Notes: generated by a model not told the origin, from the letters alone. DNA of 64,000 bases from Pomphorhynchus laevis (GCA_012934845.2 WNNJ02001132.1:29422-93421); one strand, 5' to 3'; shown: positions 10,900 through 24,370, numbered from the stretch's first letter. Numbers and translations: made by a program.

Positions 10900-12310
10900 A
10901 GCTTCATCCTATTAACACGTTGGCTTCTGTCAGCATATACAATCATATACTGCAAGCCGTTTAATTCCATTAAACAATATTCCTGGTGTCAGTCCAATTG
11001 GAATCTGTGAGGTAGTGAGGAGAATAGTTGGTCGTGCTTTGATTTCACACATAAAATATGATCTGATATCAGTGTGTGGAAGTTTGCAACTATGCGAGGG
11101 ACACCAATGTGGTACCATAATCGCTGTCCATTCAGTCCGAATGGCGTTTGAAAAATCAGTCGACTATTGTGTGCTATTGTTAGATGCAAGAAACGCATTT
11201 AATTGTGTTAGCAATGAAATGGCTTGAACAAACATGAAACATAAATGTTCAGCTTTATCGACGATATTAAATAACAATCATGGACAACCATTTATTCTCA
11301 CTGTCGATGATATTTCGCTTTTGCCTGCCTAAGGATTCACACAAGGAGATTCGCTAGATCATGGCTGCTTACGATGCTGCATCAATGCCCCTAATTGACA
11401 TATTGAGCAAGATTGCCTCTGGAAATACCCACTGCTAATTTTCAAACGATGGAACATGTTTTGAAAAAAATCGATTACATCATAAAAGTTTAGGAATGTG
11501 TAAAGCAGTTAGGCCCGTATTATGTATACTTCGTAAATTCTACATTGACACACGGCGTAGAGCTTATTATTAGTCAAAAGCGATTTGTAGACGATGACGT
11601 ATTTATATACAAAGATGGTGCGAAATACCTAGGAACTAGGTATTTATCCTAGGAACAAGGATGGTGCGAAATACAAAGGACTTTCAACACCGACAGACTT
11701 ATATATTCCGAACATGCAAAAACCACAAGCGGTTGGTTGAAAACCTTCGTTCGCGGTTGTTCGAGCACTTTTTACCTTATCAGTTAGGTACCGGACTGGT
11801 TGGAGAAGAAGATAAAGTACTGATTACACTTCGGTTCAAATTTGGTGGACCTTCGATTTATAACCCAACCGAAAGAGGAAATGTAGATCATGTGAACTCG
11901 TTAAGGATATTTGAGCTTAATGGGAATGATTGTCAACAATATGTTCTTCTGCAATATCGACGAGATTTGCTGAGCCACAATCGATAGACCAATTTTTGCA
12001 AATTGGCTTAAATTTTATTAGATATTATCCAATCCTCGGATAGAGATCTTGCTTCGATTCTTAAAGACGCCAGTACAGCGGAAGCATAGGCATGGCTGAG
12101 TTCAATGTATGATCCAGGGGATACATTCCTAATTTCAAGGGAGTTTCAAGACGCTATTGCAGTGCGATATAGCTGGCAACAAAATCCCATGACAAATAAG
12201 TGCCCTAGCGCTGCCAGATTTGATATCACGGATGCCCTCTCATGCCCGAATGGATGATTTAATTTTGTTTGTCACAATATTGTAATCGATGAAATATCTA
12301 AATGTTTAAG
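10900..12310 (+). pseudogene. Retroelement family D, RT and downstream region (decayed)
   Basis: Over shifting frames it reads PIGICEVVRRIVGRALISH, LQLCEGHQCG, YCVLLLDARNAFNCVS (RT motif A), FTQGDS (motif B), and much later DAIAVRYSW and FDITDALSCPNG. These match a widespread invertebrate RT family with the signatures RPIGVGEVxRRI, LVDAKNAFN and HALSCPxGG. Both ends are missing. Its class among retroelements cannot be fixed by eye. Confidence 0.7.
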
Positions 12311-12384
12311 CACGTTTTGTAAGTGCGTAATAATAGAGTCCCAACGTAAATCTATATCTGTTAAAACCAAATCAAAACCAAAAT

Positions 12385-13156
12385 CAAAAAATAAAGAAAC
12401 TACAAAAAAACATAAAAAATTAGTATAAAAATAAAAATGAAATGTTGGAAATTATAAGATTGAAAATAAAAACACAGAACAAATAAAATTTAAAAACACA
12501 AAAATGGAAATTTAAAAACAAAACCAGAAATAATTTGTCAATATTGGAATCAAAAATCTTCAAATTTAAATTACTTAAAAGAGCATATTTTATTGGTCTA
12601 CAAAAATTATTTACTGAAACAACCTTTTGGAGTCTAAACATTTGTTCATCCTTTAGATACAATGAGCTCCCAACACACAGAACATTTATATCCCAATTCA
12701 AATTCAATAATACTCTAAATCAGTAGGATATTATTGGTCTAATATTACCATTTACTGAAACACCCTTCATGTTCTAAAGATTTGTTCTTCCTTTAAAAAA
12801 TATAAAAACAGATTATTCATTCAAAACTTAAAATAACGGAAAACACATGATTGCAATCAAATATACGATGAGATCCCTGCATGATCAAAACTGTTTATTT
12901 TTAATTTTGAATATAATTTTAAACTGTTATAATTTCCAGATGATATGTATCAATTAAATTATTTAAATTATACTTAAAGTGATCGATAATATTGCATATT
13001 ATGGCGATACGTAAACTTTCTTGATCTAAAATATTTTATTCAATTGCATTTTGTATGCGTGAATCAATTTAGTCCCATGCTAATACAGAAAATAATATAT
13101 GTGAACAAATAATCAAGCTAATTTGAATAGATTTAACTTAAAAACTGCAAACTTAC
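12385..13156. other. AT-rich intron, nothing recognised
   Basis: Only short chance frames occur on either strand. A locally repeated block (12590-12640 and 12730-12790: ATTGGTCTA...TTTACTGAAAC) is the only structure. Confidence 0.45.
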
Positions 13157-13228
13157 AAAGATTTTAAGTTATATGTTTCGGGCAGTTGTGCTTTGGTTAT
13201 CGTCAATATCCGATTGAATGATAAGTTT
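13157..13228 (-). CDS. LRR gene exon 15
   Basis: This 72-nt exon lies between acceptor ctttgtgtag and donor GTAAGT. It encodes NLSFNRILTITKAQLPETYN plus LKS. Its 3' end matches exon 9. The junction with exon 14 is TTA (Leu). Confidence 0.84.
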
Positions 13229-13566
13229 CTACACAAAGACAAATACATTGAATACATAATCAAAAGGTTTACAATTTATATTTTTTAATAGTTTAGAGTA
13301 TTTGAAGCGATTAAATGCAAAAATTCATTTGTTTATATTCACAAAGTCAAATCCAAATTTAAACTGTCAGTGCAAAATTATAATCCACTAAGAGATGTGA
13401 TTAACTCTTACCAGTTCGAGCTTTATTCATGTGAAATGCATTAAACCGAATACAGTATTTTCTTTAAAATTTCCTTGTATAGATATGAAGATTAAAAGAA
13501 AAATGAGTAAAACTTATGATGCCACAGAAAATCTGTACAAAAAGTTAAATGGAGGAGTAAATACAT

Positions 13567-13689
13567 AATTTGGCATATCATATTCTATTTCATATTTATT
13601 GCTTCATAGATATTCTGATATAACCTAAATTAGATAAATTTCAATTTCTGTCCCAGAGCAAATTAAACTCAAATTATAACACAATAAAA
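13567..13689 (+). repeat. Direct repeat, copy 1
   Basis: It runs from GCATATCATATTCTATTT to AACTCAAATTATAACACAAT and matches 14079-14202. The SINE follows it at once. Confidence 0.75.
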
Positions 13690-13925
13690 CAGCCTAGTGG
13701 ATGTAGCTTTGGATCGCGATACAGGTGTCCGGAATTCAAATCCGATCAGCACAAGCGTAAGGAGTAAGCAGATAATAAGGGTCGAACAGTGAAATGTAGG
13801 TCTGAGTCAGAAGAAGATGAGACACTCCCAGGCTGATTAGCAGTGTCCTGCTGTATCAAGAATAGGAACAATACCTGTGAGGATAATATCGTTCCACAGC
13901 CAGAAGAAAAATATAATTAAAAAAA
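13690..13925 (+). mobile_element. tRNA-derived SINE, copy 1
   Basis: A tRNA-like head has A-box-like TAGTGGATGTAGC and B-box-like GGAATTCAAATCC, then GATCGCGATACAGGTGTC within it. A body with GATGAGACACTCCCAGGC and an A-rich tail follow. A second copy lies inverted at 58690-58842 with the same blocks in the same order. Confidence 0.7.
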
Positions 13926-14078
13926 TTATCTTTTCTTTAATTGATCGGAACATCTACAAAAATAAAGATTATTTAATTTTACATCAATTTCCAAACACAG
14001 ATATGTGCTCTTCTTCAGCTATTAATTGTTAAACTGCAAATGAATCCTACACTGTACAGTTCAATACTGCAGTTGCAA

Positions 14079-14202
14079 CATCATTTAGCATATCATATTC
14101 TATTTTATATTTATTACTTCATAGATATTCTGATATAACCTAAATTGGATATTGTTCAACATCTTCCCAGAGCAAATTAAACTCAAATTATAACACAATA
14201 AA
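14079..14202 (+). repeat. Direct repeat, copy 2
   Basis: This is a near copy of 13567-13689 with a short variable stretch in the middle. Confidence 0.75.
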
Positions 14203-14936
14203 AACGTCGTCAAAATGAATGAGATTAATGTATTTTATTAAGTAAACTCAGACTAATCAGATCAAGAATAATATTATAATATCATGATAATATTATAATT
14301 ATAAAGTGAGCATTCAGATAAAGCCTTCCATCTTGATTCAATGTGTCACAAAACTTATCATATTGGAATGTTTGTTAAACGATCTTTTACATCAAAGCTA
14401 TATAATGTTTTGTTCATAATAAAGCCTGAAATCTTACTAATTAATTCGTTATTATCTGTAATCGTAAAGCAGTTCGTATATACATCAGCTTATAGTAGAA
14501 TTAGCTTATTTGCCTTTTTGTAATTAGCGAGATTGAATGAGGCAATAAGGCAGCGCGTGAATAATTGGCTTTGTGTATTTTTGATAAACTATACTTTATG
14601 CTAAGCAACGCACCTGTTAGATGCTGGAATTATAAAACTCCAAAGTTTATTTCTTTCATTTCTAGAATTCCACTTATATTGGAGAAGATAACTCCCGTAT
14701 TAAAAATTATGCAAAGATAATAAATCAAAATATTTAATTTAGTAAAAATATACTAAATATATTTCAAGATAATATTATATATTAAATTAATATATATAAT
14801 CAAATACCTCGATTTAAAATAGTTCAAAAATTTGTCTCAACTTAATTTAAATTGATTGGAAATGAGTGTTGCATTTAGAAAGAGCATTTTTAAATTTACC
14901 AATTAAAACAACACGTATTCAAAAATTTGTACTTAC
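14203..14936. other. AT-rich intron, nothing recognised
   Basis: No supported coding segment or repeat was found. A 60-codon plus-strand frame at 14341-14523 has no family signal. Confidence 0.45.
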
Positions 14937-15008
14937 AAATAATGGACATTGGGAATAAATTTAAATATTGCGAAATTCAATTCTTCTATTATGTTGCCAG
15001 AAAGTGAA
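14937..15008 (-). CDS. LRR gene exon 14
   Basis: This 72-nt exon lies between acceptor taaattgtag and donor GTAAGT. It encodes SLSGNIIEELNFAIFKFIPN plus VHY, a clear LRR. The intron 5' of it is about 10 kb and holds a long LINE and a satellite unit. Confidence 0.86.
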
Positions 15009-18000
15009 CTACAATTTAAAGCATATAATAAAGGTTTACGGATAATATGCTTATTTACAGATGTACAAGGTAAGGAGCATTAACGCGATAGAGAAAATCC
15101 ATGGATGTAATATTTGAACGAAGAATCGACCTTTACACAGAATAAAGGCAATCAATATTTTAGAAAAATAATATATTTCAAATAATAGATAACAAAACAA
15201 TGCAGATTGCTCTCAGTCGACAACTTTTCTAATTATCGACTAAGTTAATAGCATTTAACAACATTTACTCGAACACAATAGAGTAATAGTGTGTTAACTG
15301 AAAAAAAATATTTTAAAACTTTCATAACGGAAATATGATGTATTTTATATATTTGATGCAAACATAGTAGTAATTATTTAAAATATAATTAAAAACATAT
15401 TTTTGATATCAGGAAGTTACAATTTACGGGTTACCAGCAAATAGGTTTTTGTCTTAAAACTTTTTTGTGATTATGTAAAATATAATATTTTGTTTTTCTA
15501 AAATTTTTAGAAAAATATCTTGTAAAATTTTTTATATATTTTAAATATTTAATTATTTAATGTTTAAGTTATTTTATTAAATTTCAATTAATTTTTAATT
15601 TTTATTAATATTTGATATTTAAATGACACAAATTGTTTGCGTAATCAAAAAAAACAACCGAATTCAATCAAACAATATACATTAACGATTGATAGATTAT
15701 AAAATACAATATTTTTTCATAATGTCATAATATGAAAGTAGTCTAAATTACCACAATCTTAAAGTAGAATAGAGAGAGTGCCAAATTACAATAAATTAAT
15801 AAAATGTTGTTTATATATTTCATGTCAATAATTTACTAATTATTCAAAGCCGAGAAATGATGTACGTTCTGACAGTACAATATAATTAGGCAAAGTGTCT
15901 ACCTCCATAATGCAGATGCTGAGTAAACCACTACAATATAATTATCATATTGTAAGACCTCAACTAGTACAAATTGCATATTTTGTAATTAAATGTGAGC
16001 TTTATTTAACATTTATGTAAGATAAAGTGAATGAAATCGTTAGTAGATGAAGTAAATATTCATTTTATAACATATTTATATATCATATCATATATTATAT
16101 CGTTTGGCTACTGGAGTGAAATTAATAAATTTTAATACATGACCAAACCAAAAAAAAAATTTTAAATAAAAAATAAGTATTTTAGTTATTTTTTTATTTT
16201 AATAAAAAATAATTAATTTTTCAATAAAAAATCAAAATAAGTTTATGAATAGGAAACAATGATTATAAGTTAATCACATAAGGAAATGTGATAATTTAAA
16301 ACCAATATAAGTATATCAATTGATCAATTGTAAGCGCGAGATTAAAGAAATTGTATAAAACAAAAAGATTTAATTAGAAAGTAGCAAGAAATAATAATGC
16401 ATCGTACATGGTAGTAGCTCCTGTAGTCCCATGAAACAACTCCCAGTGGGTCAATACTGTAGATTCCAAATCTCTGATTACAAGTAAACAGAAACATTTT
16501 ACAAACTGCAATAAATTAAATTATAAAAATATAAAAAATGTTGTAATTTAGCCTATTTAAATATATTTGTTATATAAAAGGCTAGTATATAACGATTGGA
16601 ATTATATAGCAACTTTATTAAATTAAAATGTCTTAATGCTCTAATTGGTTATAACGAAAACCTTGTAACTTTAGCGAAGTTAGCATTTTGTTTAATTTAT
16701 ACATGTATATTAAGTTACGAAGTAAAGCTTTCAACAAAATCATAAAGTTGATATTTTTCAGCAGCAAAATGAGTGACATGTGGTCACTCACTTGTCGGGA
16801 ATAAAAGCAAATTCTTAATTCAAATGTATGAATTAAATGCGAAGTAAATGCGACAAAATATGACGTAATCCTTTTACGAGATTAGCAAATCAACTAAATA
16901 AAGGAATTACCTAATTATTTGTCAATTAAATATTGGACAAATGCTTACACATTTATCCAATAATGATATGAATATTAATAGATTACGTACTTTGAGAATA
17001 AATTAAAAAATACATTTTGGTAATTATTGCTCAAAGGTAAACGTTTGAAAAAGACTAAACTGGTATTATTTTATGATGTACAAAACTTACATGTAAGTCA
17101 ATTTATCCAGGCCAAGGTAGTCTTTGATGTTTATTTCACAACCAGAAAATTTGCTAGAATTTTTATTTTCAACGAGTTTTTTATTAATAAAATATTTCGA
17201 ATTTTAAACAATTTGTAAATAATAAAATTATGGATGCGATACCAACCACAATTTATTCACTTTTTAATTGTCTTTTGTTTCTACATCTAGATTTTAAACT
17301 TAACTTGCTTTTCGTTTTATTTTCCATATTCATAATAATTTAATTTAAATAAATAAAAATTTTGTAACAAATTTTGCAATTATGTGAATTTTTTTATTAT
17401 GACCAGTTTTTTACACTTTAATATTATATCTTTAAATTCAAGGTATTACATATAACAATATAGGTAGTAAATATAAATATATATTACGTATCATATATTT
17501 TACTGTCAAATATAACAGTAAAAAGTAGTAAATATAAGTAAAAGGTAGTAAATATAACAGTATTAATATAAGTATTATCTTTAATTGTAATGAAATTAAA
17601 GGTATTAAATATTACATAACAAATCAGATCAACATTAGTAAATATAGATATGTGAGATTATAGGCACGTATATTACCCTGCTAGGAGATACATAGAGGTT
17701 GAGGAATATAGAAAATGAAAAATGTTTGCCTATACTAGAGAGTGAAAAATCCACAAACAGTAATAAATGAGTCGCTTTATAAATAAATAGACATTTTGTA
17801 AGTTCTTTAAAGCTACCAAAATAATTTATCAAATCAACTGAGTGAAAGTTACCAAAATAAAAATGTTAGAACGGGTAAACATTAAAACTTTGGAGGATAT
17901 TACACTACAAAATCAATACGAAGAAAGAGTTTTAGAAACGGATTCGATATTTTCATTGCAAAATTCCTGTATATTTGCTTAATTCCACCCAAAAGAGTAA

Positions 18001-18180
18001 TAAAGGATTTAAAATATAACAAGCAATAGTCTAATCAAAATGTGTGGTAGACTTGCGAAGATTGAGTTATGAACACATAAATGAGTAATAGAGGATTCAA
18101 AAGTAGAAAGAAAGAGTCTAAAACATGTACGTTAGAGTTGCCAAAATTTGTTTATAAATACATGAATAAAGTAAGTTAGC
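15009..18180. other. Long AT-rich intron stretch
   Basis: Apart from the weak exon candidate at 16408-16473, it holds only short tandem-like GTAGTAAATATAA units at about 17460-17560 and chance frames. Confidence 0.45.
16408..16473 (-). other. Weak LRR-exon candidate
   Basis: A 66-nt segment after acceptor cttgtaatcag reads DLESTVLTHWELFHGTTGAT plus T in the expected phase, with Ile junction codons. The donor GTACGA is poor and the conserved Asn is missing. It is GC-richer than its surroundings. Confidence 0.25.
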
Positions 18181-18189
18181 CGATACATA

Positions 18190-18460
18190 AGATACCTTGC
18201 GCAGATAAGAGACCTGCGCAGATATTTGCCAGTGCTTTGAGGCTTATGATTCTATTTGGTGAAGCGGTAGTGCTGATTCAGCAATCAATGATTGTGTCAC
18301 TAGAGATTTTCTAGTGTATCATTCACATGATTCTTTAATAGAGCCGTCTGCTAGTCCTCCTTTGCATCCAGCAGTTGGAGAGAACTAGCACTAAAGAGTC
18401 ATAGTGATGACCAAACGGCATCTAGCAGTGTGTTTCGTTGTTCTTCTGCGTCTGGCTAAA
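18190..18460 (+). repeat. Single diverged unit of the 302-bp satellite
   Basis: It is the reverse complement of the units at 31570-32271: ATTTGCCAGTGCTTTG, TTTGGTGAAGC, ATTTTCTAGTG and AGAGTCATAGTGATGACC in the same order. It is about 75-80% alike by eye. The hammerhead-like core is degenerate (CTAAAGA in place of CTGATGA). Confidence 0.7.
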
Positions 18461-18604
18461 ATCATACCGATGATGTAAATATAAAAGATTTGCATTCAGA
18501 ATATTTACATTCAGAATATGTTCATTGCAGAAGATTGGTCACGTATTGTACAAGCACTGTCTTGATGAACAGTACATGGCGGCAGTGCAGTATTCACCAC
18601 AGCA

Positions 18605-18800
18605 TCATAGGGGCCAAAATCTGATAACATTGAAGTTCTTACTTATAACCTCTTATACTTATTGTGAGATATTGTATGTTATTTATTAGTCAATTGATAA
18701 GAATTGACTATTATTTGACATTCAAATTGTAAATTTTAACTTGATATTAATTATATTAAATGTAATATAACAATTATTAACATAATATTAATAATAATAT
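18605..18800 (+). repeat. 3'-terminal repeat of the PLGLN element, solo
   Basis: AGGGGCCAAAATCTGATAAC starts the repeat and the GTTATTTATTAGTCAATT block follows. No RT sequence is next to it. A second partial tail is at 18960-19130. Confidence 0.55.
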
Positions 18801-19246
18801 TAATTATAACAATTACTTTTTGATAATTATTAAAAATAATTACTTTAATATATAAAAATATTTCCTTTACTATTACGTCATTAGTACGCAAATGCGTACT
18901 AATGACGTATTTCATCTTATGAAATTTCATTACATAGTGAATCTTTTTCAAATCAAAATATAGTTTATTATTAATTTTTATTCTGATCTAACGTCTGCTA
19001 TTAATTAGTAAATTCAAAAAATTGAATTGCATTTTAAATTTCAATCTTTCATTTTAACTTGATATAAGTTATATTGAATCTTACAACAATTATTTATTAT
19101 TTAGAATTATATAATATTATTATATATTATATTATTATAAATTAAACTTTCTTGAAATTAACTACAAGTTACAAGTTTAAACTATCTCGCTAACAACTAC
19201 TACTTACAAGATAAAAACACACAATTGAAAAAAAAAACAAATTACG

Positions 19247-20690
19247 ATGGAATCCACGATAACAATTAGCAAAAATGTTCCTCAAAAAACTTCTAAGAGA
19301 TGCTGTTCGAGCAATGGAGCTGCGGTAGTTTGCAAAGTGTGTATATGCGCAACTTCAGGGACTGTTTGTAATTCTTGCTGGGCTCCAAAATGCTCTAACC
19401 AGTTAAACAGTCTATCGGAGAATTCTTGTACGGACCTCACACAACGCTTAGATAATAATTTAACGCTTATTTCATCTATAAACGAATCCTCTACTGTGAT
19501 GTCCAATATCACAAAAGGCTCAATCAACAAAGGTGCTGCACACAATAGTAATATCGCGCGACAAGAAGGTGCTATTCACGAAATCCTATGTAGCACACAC
19601 GGTTGTCTTGCGTGGATACCAATTTGGCTCCCGACTCGCATCTTTGCCGGTTTCTTAAACCGAAAAGCATACTGCTGTTTCTGTTACGCTCACATATCGA
19701 TTCTATGAACGAAAAATTAAAAAACAGTCAAAATCTAACAGATAGGTTTGTACAAAGATTAGATGAAAAGAATACCAATAATTCGGATAACGTCATGTCT
19801 GGTGATATATTATTATTAATGTTTCAACAGCACATAAAAGCATGGCTTAATTGGCTGGTTCACTGCAGAAATGGTTTCACCTAAAACATGGTTTCACCGC
19901 AGGGTTAAACCATGACCTCGAAGTATATTGGATGAGCGCAAATGAAGGCAATCTCAAGGTGGATGATCCAAATCATTAAGAATTTGCCAGGCTATACTCA
20001 TATCGATGTACCGACGGGTCCACGTGACAGTCTAAAGTCTAAGTGCTTTTAATCGATCAGGGTACGACAAAAATTTCAGTTGCGGTGCTAGCTTGGTAGC
20101 TCTATGAAATACCCTCTCTGAACTAATATTTTTTTGAATTTTGGGGATACACAAACGGCGCAGCATATAGAAGACGGCTCAACACATGAGCAAAGATTAG
20201 CGGACGTAGGGCAAATTGATTGAGTGCAATGAAAGTGCGTCGAAGTTGACCGATTATCCCCAACGCATTTGAACAAGCATGTTCAGTATGTGTGACGGTA
20301 CTCATATATCTAGATGAGATACTGCTATACAAGAACTTCGAACTCAGATTCAGGTCAACAGCATACCATTTAACATAAGCAATATATCCGATAAATCTTT
20401 TGCACATATTACGAAATCGCATGCCCCTGAACTTGTTTGTCATCAACTAATACGTACTCTACAATCATCAACTATTTTATCTTCTAAAGAAACAGGGTTT
20501 AATGATTTACTAAATGTTATAAAAGACGAAGAGAAACGTTCACGAAATATAATTGTAAAAGGAATACCAATCAGTAATAATGATAACGAAGTTCATTCAT
20601 TGTTAAGTGAGTTAGGTTTTGTCCATAATAAAATATGTAAAGTCAGATTTTAACATCTTACTGCAAAACGATCAGATATGCCACCTACCA
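19247..20690 (+). pseudogene. LINE family A, ORF1 (interrupted)
   Basis: The first 150 codons are Cys-rich (CCSSNGAAVVCKVCICATS and CNSCW), like the zinc-finger N-termini of some LINE ORF1 proteins. A coiled-coil-like stretch follows after a frameshift (LTDRFVQRLDEK). After an interruption at about 19880-20312 it resumes with AIQELRTQIQV and reaches DEEKRSRNIIVKGIP, a hallmark of CR1-type ORF1 proteins. A CCHC knuckle (CLEC....HNIKNC, with one stop inside) at 20930-20970 is likely its end. Confidence 0.65.
19980..20310 (-). pseudogene. LINE C-terminal fragment, inserted in ORF1
   Basis: The minus strand reads TEHACSNALGIIGQLRRTF then LRPLIFAHVLSRLLYAAPFV, the conserved region after a LINE RT. 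It lies opposite to and inside the ORF1 of LINE A. Confidence 0.6.
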
Positions 20691-21106
20691 AGAGAAGATC
20701 GTGTTCGGGAGTTTAATTGACGTAAACAGCGAAATTCAGCTTAGGCTGCCGATCCTTCAAAACGACATGTTATTCGCCAAGGCCGTGTAGTCTCTCTTCC
20801 AACTGTGTCTCCACACCTTACTGAATGACTATCAACACCATCTTTATTATCAAATATCAACTCAATAAAAAATACCTACCAACTTCCCCGATTATCTAAT
20901 TTATCTATTACAAATCGAACCACAATTGCCTTGAATGTGGTTCATTGTGACACAATATCAAAAACTGTGAACAATTACGTGTCAAATTTTGGCAAAAACC
21001 GTATAATACGCGTGATCCCAATCTTTTACATAATTAATCAGATGCGAACGGTTCAAATTTATACCCAAGTGTAAATGCTTTAAATCATAAGTCAAATGAT
21101 TTTTGT

Positions 21107-23894
21107 ATGTCTCCAACCTCTCCAATGTCAACTAAATCCATACGTATACTTCTGCACGATGTCGAAGGGCTAAATTTTTTACTATCAGTGGGATATTTGA
21201 CGTTTTTGCAAGAATTTGATGTGATTCTTCTTAACGAAACATTATGTACGGATTCAGTTGCTCTAAGAGGATTTCAATGTGTAAACATAAATGCTGTTCT
21301 GAAAGGAAAAGGTCGCCCCTCAGGTGGTATTGTCATAATTTTAAGTTCAGCGTTTACCGACTGGAGAGTGCTGGAAACTGACAATTGTTTATGTGTTGGG
21401 GCAAATCGTTTTCAATAATATGTAGCTATTTTCGTCCATTGACATCTTTATCATAAATAATAAGTGAAATATCGGAAATATTAAATCAACTAGATTGTCG
21501 ACTTTCCATGATCCTTGCAGGTGATTTCAACTTAGCATATACAACTTATGTGTCTTGTCCTGCGAATGAATTTACAGAATTTCTTTTATATTTTGGAATC
21601 AACCTACGATCGTTTCCCAATCAATGGACATACGCTTCACACAACTCTGTAAGTGTTCTAGACCTTGTATTTGCCAATTTTAATCTGAAAATTTTCATAG
21701 ATCTGTATTCGATTTAGTCACCGATGAGAAAGCATAAACCTGTTATAGTAGAGGCTACATTATCTTGTATATCAACAGAATGTAGACAATCTAAAAACTA
21801 CGTGTCGTTTACTAGGCACGTCAACTGTGATCTAATTTCTGAAAAAGATATTAATAAAGCGTTTGTTAATCTTCAACATGGTTTTGTCGAACAAAGTTAC
21901 GAAACAATTCTAAATTCCCTTTTAGACGCCACTATACCATGCCGTCCTGACAATCGAAATCCTCGTCCACCTCGAAGTCCCATCCTATGCGAACTAAGGT
22001 CTGAACTAGTCCAAATTCATATAGGCGCGGTAAAACAGATCTGGCTAAATATGCAGCACTTAAGGCGAATTATAACAAACAAATTCGTAAACATATTCAA
22101 GAATTTCACTCTAGACAAGAGAATTATCGGATTAAGACTGCGGAAAAATTTCAATGGAAGCTTAATCTTAACCGTGGTAAGTTACAACTGGTTGCTGCTA
22201 TACCAATACAAACATGGGAATCTTATTTTCACACACTGTTCTCGAATGATGGTGGGAGGTGTCTTACATATACCCGGTACACCTACATACATCATAATCT
22301 AACTTTGCATCGATATTGAATGATCCGTTTACTAAATACGAACTCGAAACTTGTATCAGGCACTTGTCGAATCATAAAGCAGTTTGATCGGATAATGTTT
22401 CTATTAAGCATTTAAAAGCGACATTCCACCTACTTAGTGATTATTGGACGTCTTTGTTTAATTCACTGTTTATGGGCGGCGAGTTTACGGCTTCATGGAA
22501 AGTATCTGTTCTAAAAATGCTGTACAAAGGAGCAGGTTCTCGCGAAAATCCGGATTCTTATCGTGGCATTGCAATAAGTAATCATACTTACAAATACTTT
22601 TCTACTCCGCTGACACGTCGTTTAATATCTTTGGATAACTAGTGCTTCCAGACCCACAACATGGATTTCGTCCAATGTCTTCAACTAATACGGCCCTAAA
22701 GATAGTAAAAGACATTATTAATACCATGATAACATCATATGGACATGCGTACGGTATCTTTGTTGACTTCCGTAAAGCATTTGACACTGTCCACAGAGAT
22801 CTTCTCTTGCAAAGCTTCGCAATTATTTTCTTATGCACGGCCCAATACTCAATATGATAACTAAGGTTTTAAGTCCGAATTACATACGTATTTCTAATGG
22901 TGTATATCTATCAAATGTGATAATCCAATTGGTGGGTGTTCCTCAAGGAGATCCACTAAACCCCGTACTCTTTTCTTTATTCGTGGCAGATCTTCCAAAC
23001 CATATATAAAGTATCTCGAGATCTTCGTATTATCATGTATGCCGATGATCCCTTAATCATTACTGCATCCTGTAAGATTAGCCAAAAAGCTCTCAACGCA
23101 CTAAATTGCTATTGCGAAGAAAACATTTTAACAGTAAATCTAGCAAAAACTAAGATTGTGAAATTTCGCCGTGGAGAACTAAACCGCTTGAGTTCTGTAA
23201 TATGAATAGATATCTTGGAGTCACGTTATCTAGTCGTTTGTAATTTGTAGCTCACCTAGATCGTCAAATGGATAAGATGGTAACGTCACTTTGTTTAGCT
23301 CCAAGTGTTGCCAAGTTATCGTTTTCTGGTAGTTTAATCTTCTTCCGAATTATGTTTGAACCGATCATTTCATATGCCTTATTGTCGTTTTGGTCAGATT
23401 TAACTGCCAAGAACTTTGCACAAATTGATCGGGCAAAATGGATCTTTATTAAGAAGATTCTGGGTATTTTGCAACGTTGTCACTCATCTGCAGTTGCTTT
23501 TATCACTCGTAAACGACCTCTGTCTTTAGAATTATTAGAGAAATTCAAGCCTCTAAATACCCAATGTTTTATCGATCACTTAGTTAGTTGGAATGCAAAG
23601 ATATCCACACTTGATGCAGAGTTGTCTCTTACTCCGGCAATGAAACAGACTTCATGGCGATCTGAGAAAAATGCGAAGGGACCATTTATCATAAGAGTCT
23701 CTATACATGGATACCATGATAGATTATGCCGAATTACAATCCCTCGTCATGAACGTGGAGATGAATGTCGTTGCAATTTATGTACGCAACCATGTAAATT
23801 GATCCTGCTTGTGTTCACTTGCCCTGTGGGCTCAACACTTTCTCTGCAATCTATTGACGACCTAGATAAGTCTACTTCAGAACATGGTCAATAA
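21107..23894 (+). pseudogene. LINE family A, ORF2 endonuclease and RT (decayed)
   Basis: An apurinic-type endonuclease is seen from VILLNETLCTDS through GRPSGGIVII to MILAGDFNLAY. The RT follows: YRGIAISN, QHGFRPMSSTNTALK, GIFVDFRKAFDTVH (motif A), GVPQGDPLNPVLFSL (motif B), MYADDPLI (active site). A C-terminal region ends HERGDECRCNLCTQPC. Several stops and frameshifts break it. The order matches CR1/jockey-type non-LTR elements. Confidence 0.82.
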
Positions 23895-24009
23895 AACTGA
23901 CAAAACTTGTCTTGTAACTATTTATATATTTGTGTATTTATATATTTATCAGATTAGCGTTCTTATTGGCGCTTCTGTTAGTGTTTTTATTTGTGTTTTA
24001 AGATGCGTT

Positions 24010-24370
24010 CCTGGCGGCTTTATAGTGGCTTTCCTAGTCTCGTTCCTATTAGCGTTCCTATTGGCGTTCTTATTGCCATTCCTATTTGCGTTGTAATTGC
24101 CATTCATATTGGCGTTCACGTTATCAGTCGTATTGGTTTTCTTATTAGCCGATTAGCGTTACTATCAACGTTTCTATTATTTGCGTTCGTATTGGCGTTC
24201 TTGTTGCCGTTCATATTGGCATTCTTACTGGCGTACCGATTAGCGAACCCATTGGCGTTCCAATTGCCGTTCCTATTGCGTACCTATAAGCGTTCCCGCT
24301 AACTTGCCTATTAGAGTTCTTAATGGCGTTTATATTAACGTTATCATTAGCGTTCCTATTTACGTTTTAG
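24010..24370 (+). repeat. Degenerate minisatellite (GCGTTCCTATTG units)
   Basis: Around thirty loose units of 12-18 bp resembling GCGTTCCTATTG follow each other, directly 3' of LINE A. The reading frames across it (rows of FLLAFLLPF) are by-products of the repeat. Confidence 0.8.

Noticed and set aside
17635-17832. Minus-strand frame with a vaguely LRR-like part (VDFSLSSIGKHFSFSIF)
   Set aside because: No AG acceptor precedes it in the right phase and the donor would give another phase.
23884-24302. Hydrophobic frames made of FLLAFLLPF-like repeats
   Set aside because: They come from the minisatellite and appear in two frames.
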